This document shows positions 4,986 to 6,285 of a stretch of DNA of 6,285 nt, piece after piece. Where the stretch lies: NCBI GenBank assembly GCA_016183075.1, contig JACPFH010000573.1, positions 1 through 6,285 of the forward strand, written 5' to 3'. The notes beneath the pieces were generated by a model, which saw only the letters and a list, made by a program, of their open reading frames with translations, was not told the DNA's origin and ran no database searches. A program made the position numbers and the translations under genes. Positions within the stretch are counted from its first letter, which is position 1. The number at the start of each line of letters is the position of its first letter. The DNA comes from Deltaproteobacteria bacterium (GTDB lineage: Bacteria; Desulfobacterota; Binatia; UBA9968).

Positions 4986-6167
4986 ATGTTTGAGTCATTT
5001 TGGAATATCGCAATCTCGGACGTAATCGACATCCTCCTCGTCGCAGTCCTTCTCTACACCAGCATCGCGTGGGCGCAAAAAACACGGGCCGCCTTTGTCG
5101 TCAGGGGCATGTTCATACTGGCAGCGGTGTACATCTTGGCTCGCCAATTACAGCTCCAGTTGACGGCGTGGATCTTTCAAGGCTTCTTCGCCATCTTCCT
5201 GATCATCATCGTGGTCATCTTTCAAGAAGAGCTCCGGCAGTTCTTCGAGCGAATCGCGATCTGGAGCTTGACCTCCAAACCGCCGCCACCGCTGCGGCCT
5301 GGAGCGGTGGACATTCTGGTCAGGAACTTGGCCGACCTCGCCAAGGACAGGATCGGAGCGCTGCTGGTGGTGCGCGGTAACGATCCACTGGAAAGGCACA
5401 TCATGGGGGGGATCGAACTCGACGGCAGAATCAGCGGCCCGTTGCTTAAAAGCGTTTTCGACCCCCATTCACCCGGGCACGACGGCGCCGTGATCGTAGA
5501 GAGAGAGCGAATCACGCGCTTCGCCGCCCACCTGCCTCTTTCGGAGAACTTTCAGCAATTGGCCGGCCTCGGAACGCGCCACAGCGCGGCTTTGGGCCTG
5601 GCCGAACGAACCGATGCCCTGTGCATCGCCGTCTCCGAGGAAAGGGGGACAATTTCTGTCGCCCGGGACGGAAGGCTCCGAGAAAGCACGAACCTTCAGG
5701 AGCTGGGCGCCATGATGCAGGACTTCTTGCAAGAAAAGTATCCCAGGCGAGAAGGCAAGAAGTTGTCAATCGGGCTTATACGGGAAAATTGGATCTCGAA
5801 AGTGGTCGCTCTCGGCCTTGCGGTCGGTTTTTGGTACGTCTTCGTGCCCGGTTCAAAGACGCTCCAAGCGACCTACGAGATCCCGGTAAATGTCGAAAAT
5901 CTATCGCCGGATTTCCGACTGGAACGGATCCAGCCGTCCCAGGTCACCGCCACCTTCATCGGCCCGCGCCGGGCGTTCTACCTGTTCGACCCAAAAACAT
6001 TAAAGGTGACAGTGGACGTGTCTCTGGCTGAAATGGGGCGGCGCACCTTTCCGATCTCGGAGCAAAACGTGCGTTACCCCAAGGAGCTCACCCTTCGGGA
6101 TTTAAGCCCGTCGACATTGAGAATCTCCGTCAAGAAGGTCGCGCGCGGGAAGGCAGACGGCCAGTGA
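4986..6167 (+). CDS. cdaA: Membrane diadenylate cyclase (CdaA-type) fused to a YbbR domain
   Basis: The 393-residue product should condense two ATP into c-di-AMP. Three N-terminal membrane helices (about 11-29, 39-53, 60-79) match the CdaA layout and lead through an amphipathic stretch (80-95) to a cytosolic DAC domain (about 104-230). The domain shows GALLVV (124-129), GHDGAVIV (164-171) with the Asp166-Gly167-Ala168 motif, and GTRHSAALGLAE (196-207). The family usually has RHR; here the third residue is Ser200. A fourth hydrophobic helix at about 268-287 (NWISKVVALGLAVGFWYVFV) is followed by one YbbR domain (about 294-384). In Bacillus and relatives CdaA and the YbbR protein CdaR are separate adjacent genes, so this is a CdaA-CdaR-like fusion with one YbbR repeat, topologically consistent with an outside YbbR. 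The start is ATG with AGGA nine bases upstream. The gene is divergent from the response regulator. Confidence 0.93.
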   Translation: MFESFWNIAISDVIDILLVAVLLYTSIAWAQKTRAAFVVRGMFILAAVYILARQLQLQLTAWIFQGFFAIFLIIIVVIFQEELRQFFERIAIWSLTSKPPPPLRPGAVDILVRNLADLAKDRIGALLVVRGNDPLERHIMGGIELDGRISGPLLKSVFDPHSPGHDGAVIVERERITRFAAHLPLSENFQQLAGLGTRHSAALGLAERTDALCIAVSEERGTISVARDGRLRESTNLQELGAMMQDFLQEKYPRREGKKLSIGLIRENWISKVVALGLAVGFWYVFVPGSKTLQATYEIPVNVENLSPDFRLERIQPSQVTATFIGPRRAFYLFDPKTLKVTVDVSLAEMGRRTFPISEQNVRYPKELTLRDLSPSTLRISVKKVARGKADGQ

Positions 6168-6210
6168 GAGGCGGCGGCCTTATGTGGCTGCGGAAAAAGT
6201 GCTTTTCATG

Positions 6211-6285
6211 CTTCGAGAGCCCTGTCCTGAGCAAACCAGCCGCATCCTTCGACAAAGCTCAGGACGAACGGCTGGTTTATCGAAG
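6211..6285. repeat. Compound inverted repeat of an interspersed family, at the window edge
   Basis: Three nested inverted pairs are visible: CTTCGA (6211-6216) with TCGAAG (6280-6285), GTCCTGAGC (6224-6232) with GCTCAGGAC (6257-6265), and AAACCAGCCG (6233-6242) with CGGCTGGTTT (6269-6278). The last two cannot form at the same time in full, so alternative folds exist. The core GCTCAGGACGAACGG is a sequence I recall as a widespread dispersed repeat in uncultured bacterial genomes. It starts 43 bases after the cyclase stop and has no T-tract after it, so terminator function is uncertain. It may continue past the window. Confidence 0.75.

Overview
The window looks like chromosomal DNA of an uncultured, GC-rich Gram-negative bacterium. 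The evidence is an OmpA-type outer-membrane lipoprotein, a lytic transglycosylase, several exported or membrane-anchored small proteins, two -24/-12 (sigma-54 type) promoter candidates, and interspersed and tandem repeats of a kind I associate from memory with deltaproteobacterial or Methylomirabilota/Rokubacteria-like metagenome contigs. The lineage is an inference only. I see no tRNA, rRNA, CRISPR array, transposase or phage gene.

Layout, left to right. Positions 1-399 hold no convincing gene but are rich in repeats: a 12-bp tandem repeat inside a GC-rich interspersed element (151-241), and two opposing arrays of TTGAAC-like units that can fold into one long imperfect hairpin (274-354). From 400 to 4691 all seven genes lie on the minus strand. 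Read in their own direction they are: a receiver-only response regulator (4691-4290), a small membrane-anchored protein (4183-3890), an SLT-type lytic transglycosylase (3852-3106), a small secreted protein (2871-2566), an OmpA-family lipoprotein (2528-1905), a small exported protein with a hydrophobic C-terminus (1765-1418), and a two-helix membrane protein with a phospholipase-D-like soluble domain (1362-400). A 294-bp divergent regulatory region (4692-4985) separates these from one plus-strand gene (4986-6167). That gene encodes a membrane diadenylate cyclase naturally fused to a YbbR domain. After it, the right edge holds a compound inverted repeat of an interspersed family (6211-6285).

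How the parts may work together (inference): the plus-strand gene would make c-di-AMP, a messenger tied to cell-wall and osmotic homeostasis, and its fusion places an extracytoplasmic YbbR sensor or partner domain on the same chain. The minus-strand genes are mostly envelope components: peptidoglycan cleavage, peptidoglycan tethering and small exported proteins. The response regulator and the secreted-protein/OmpA unit each have a well-spaced -24/-12 promoter match, and the regulator also has a palindrome at a typical enhancer distance. The window therefore reads as an envelope-maintenance neighbourhood with probable sigma-54 input beside a c-di-AMP synthase. No functional link between the two sides is proven by the sequence.
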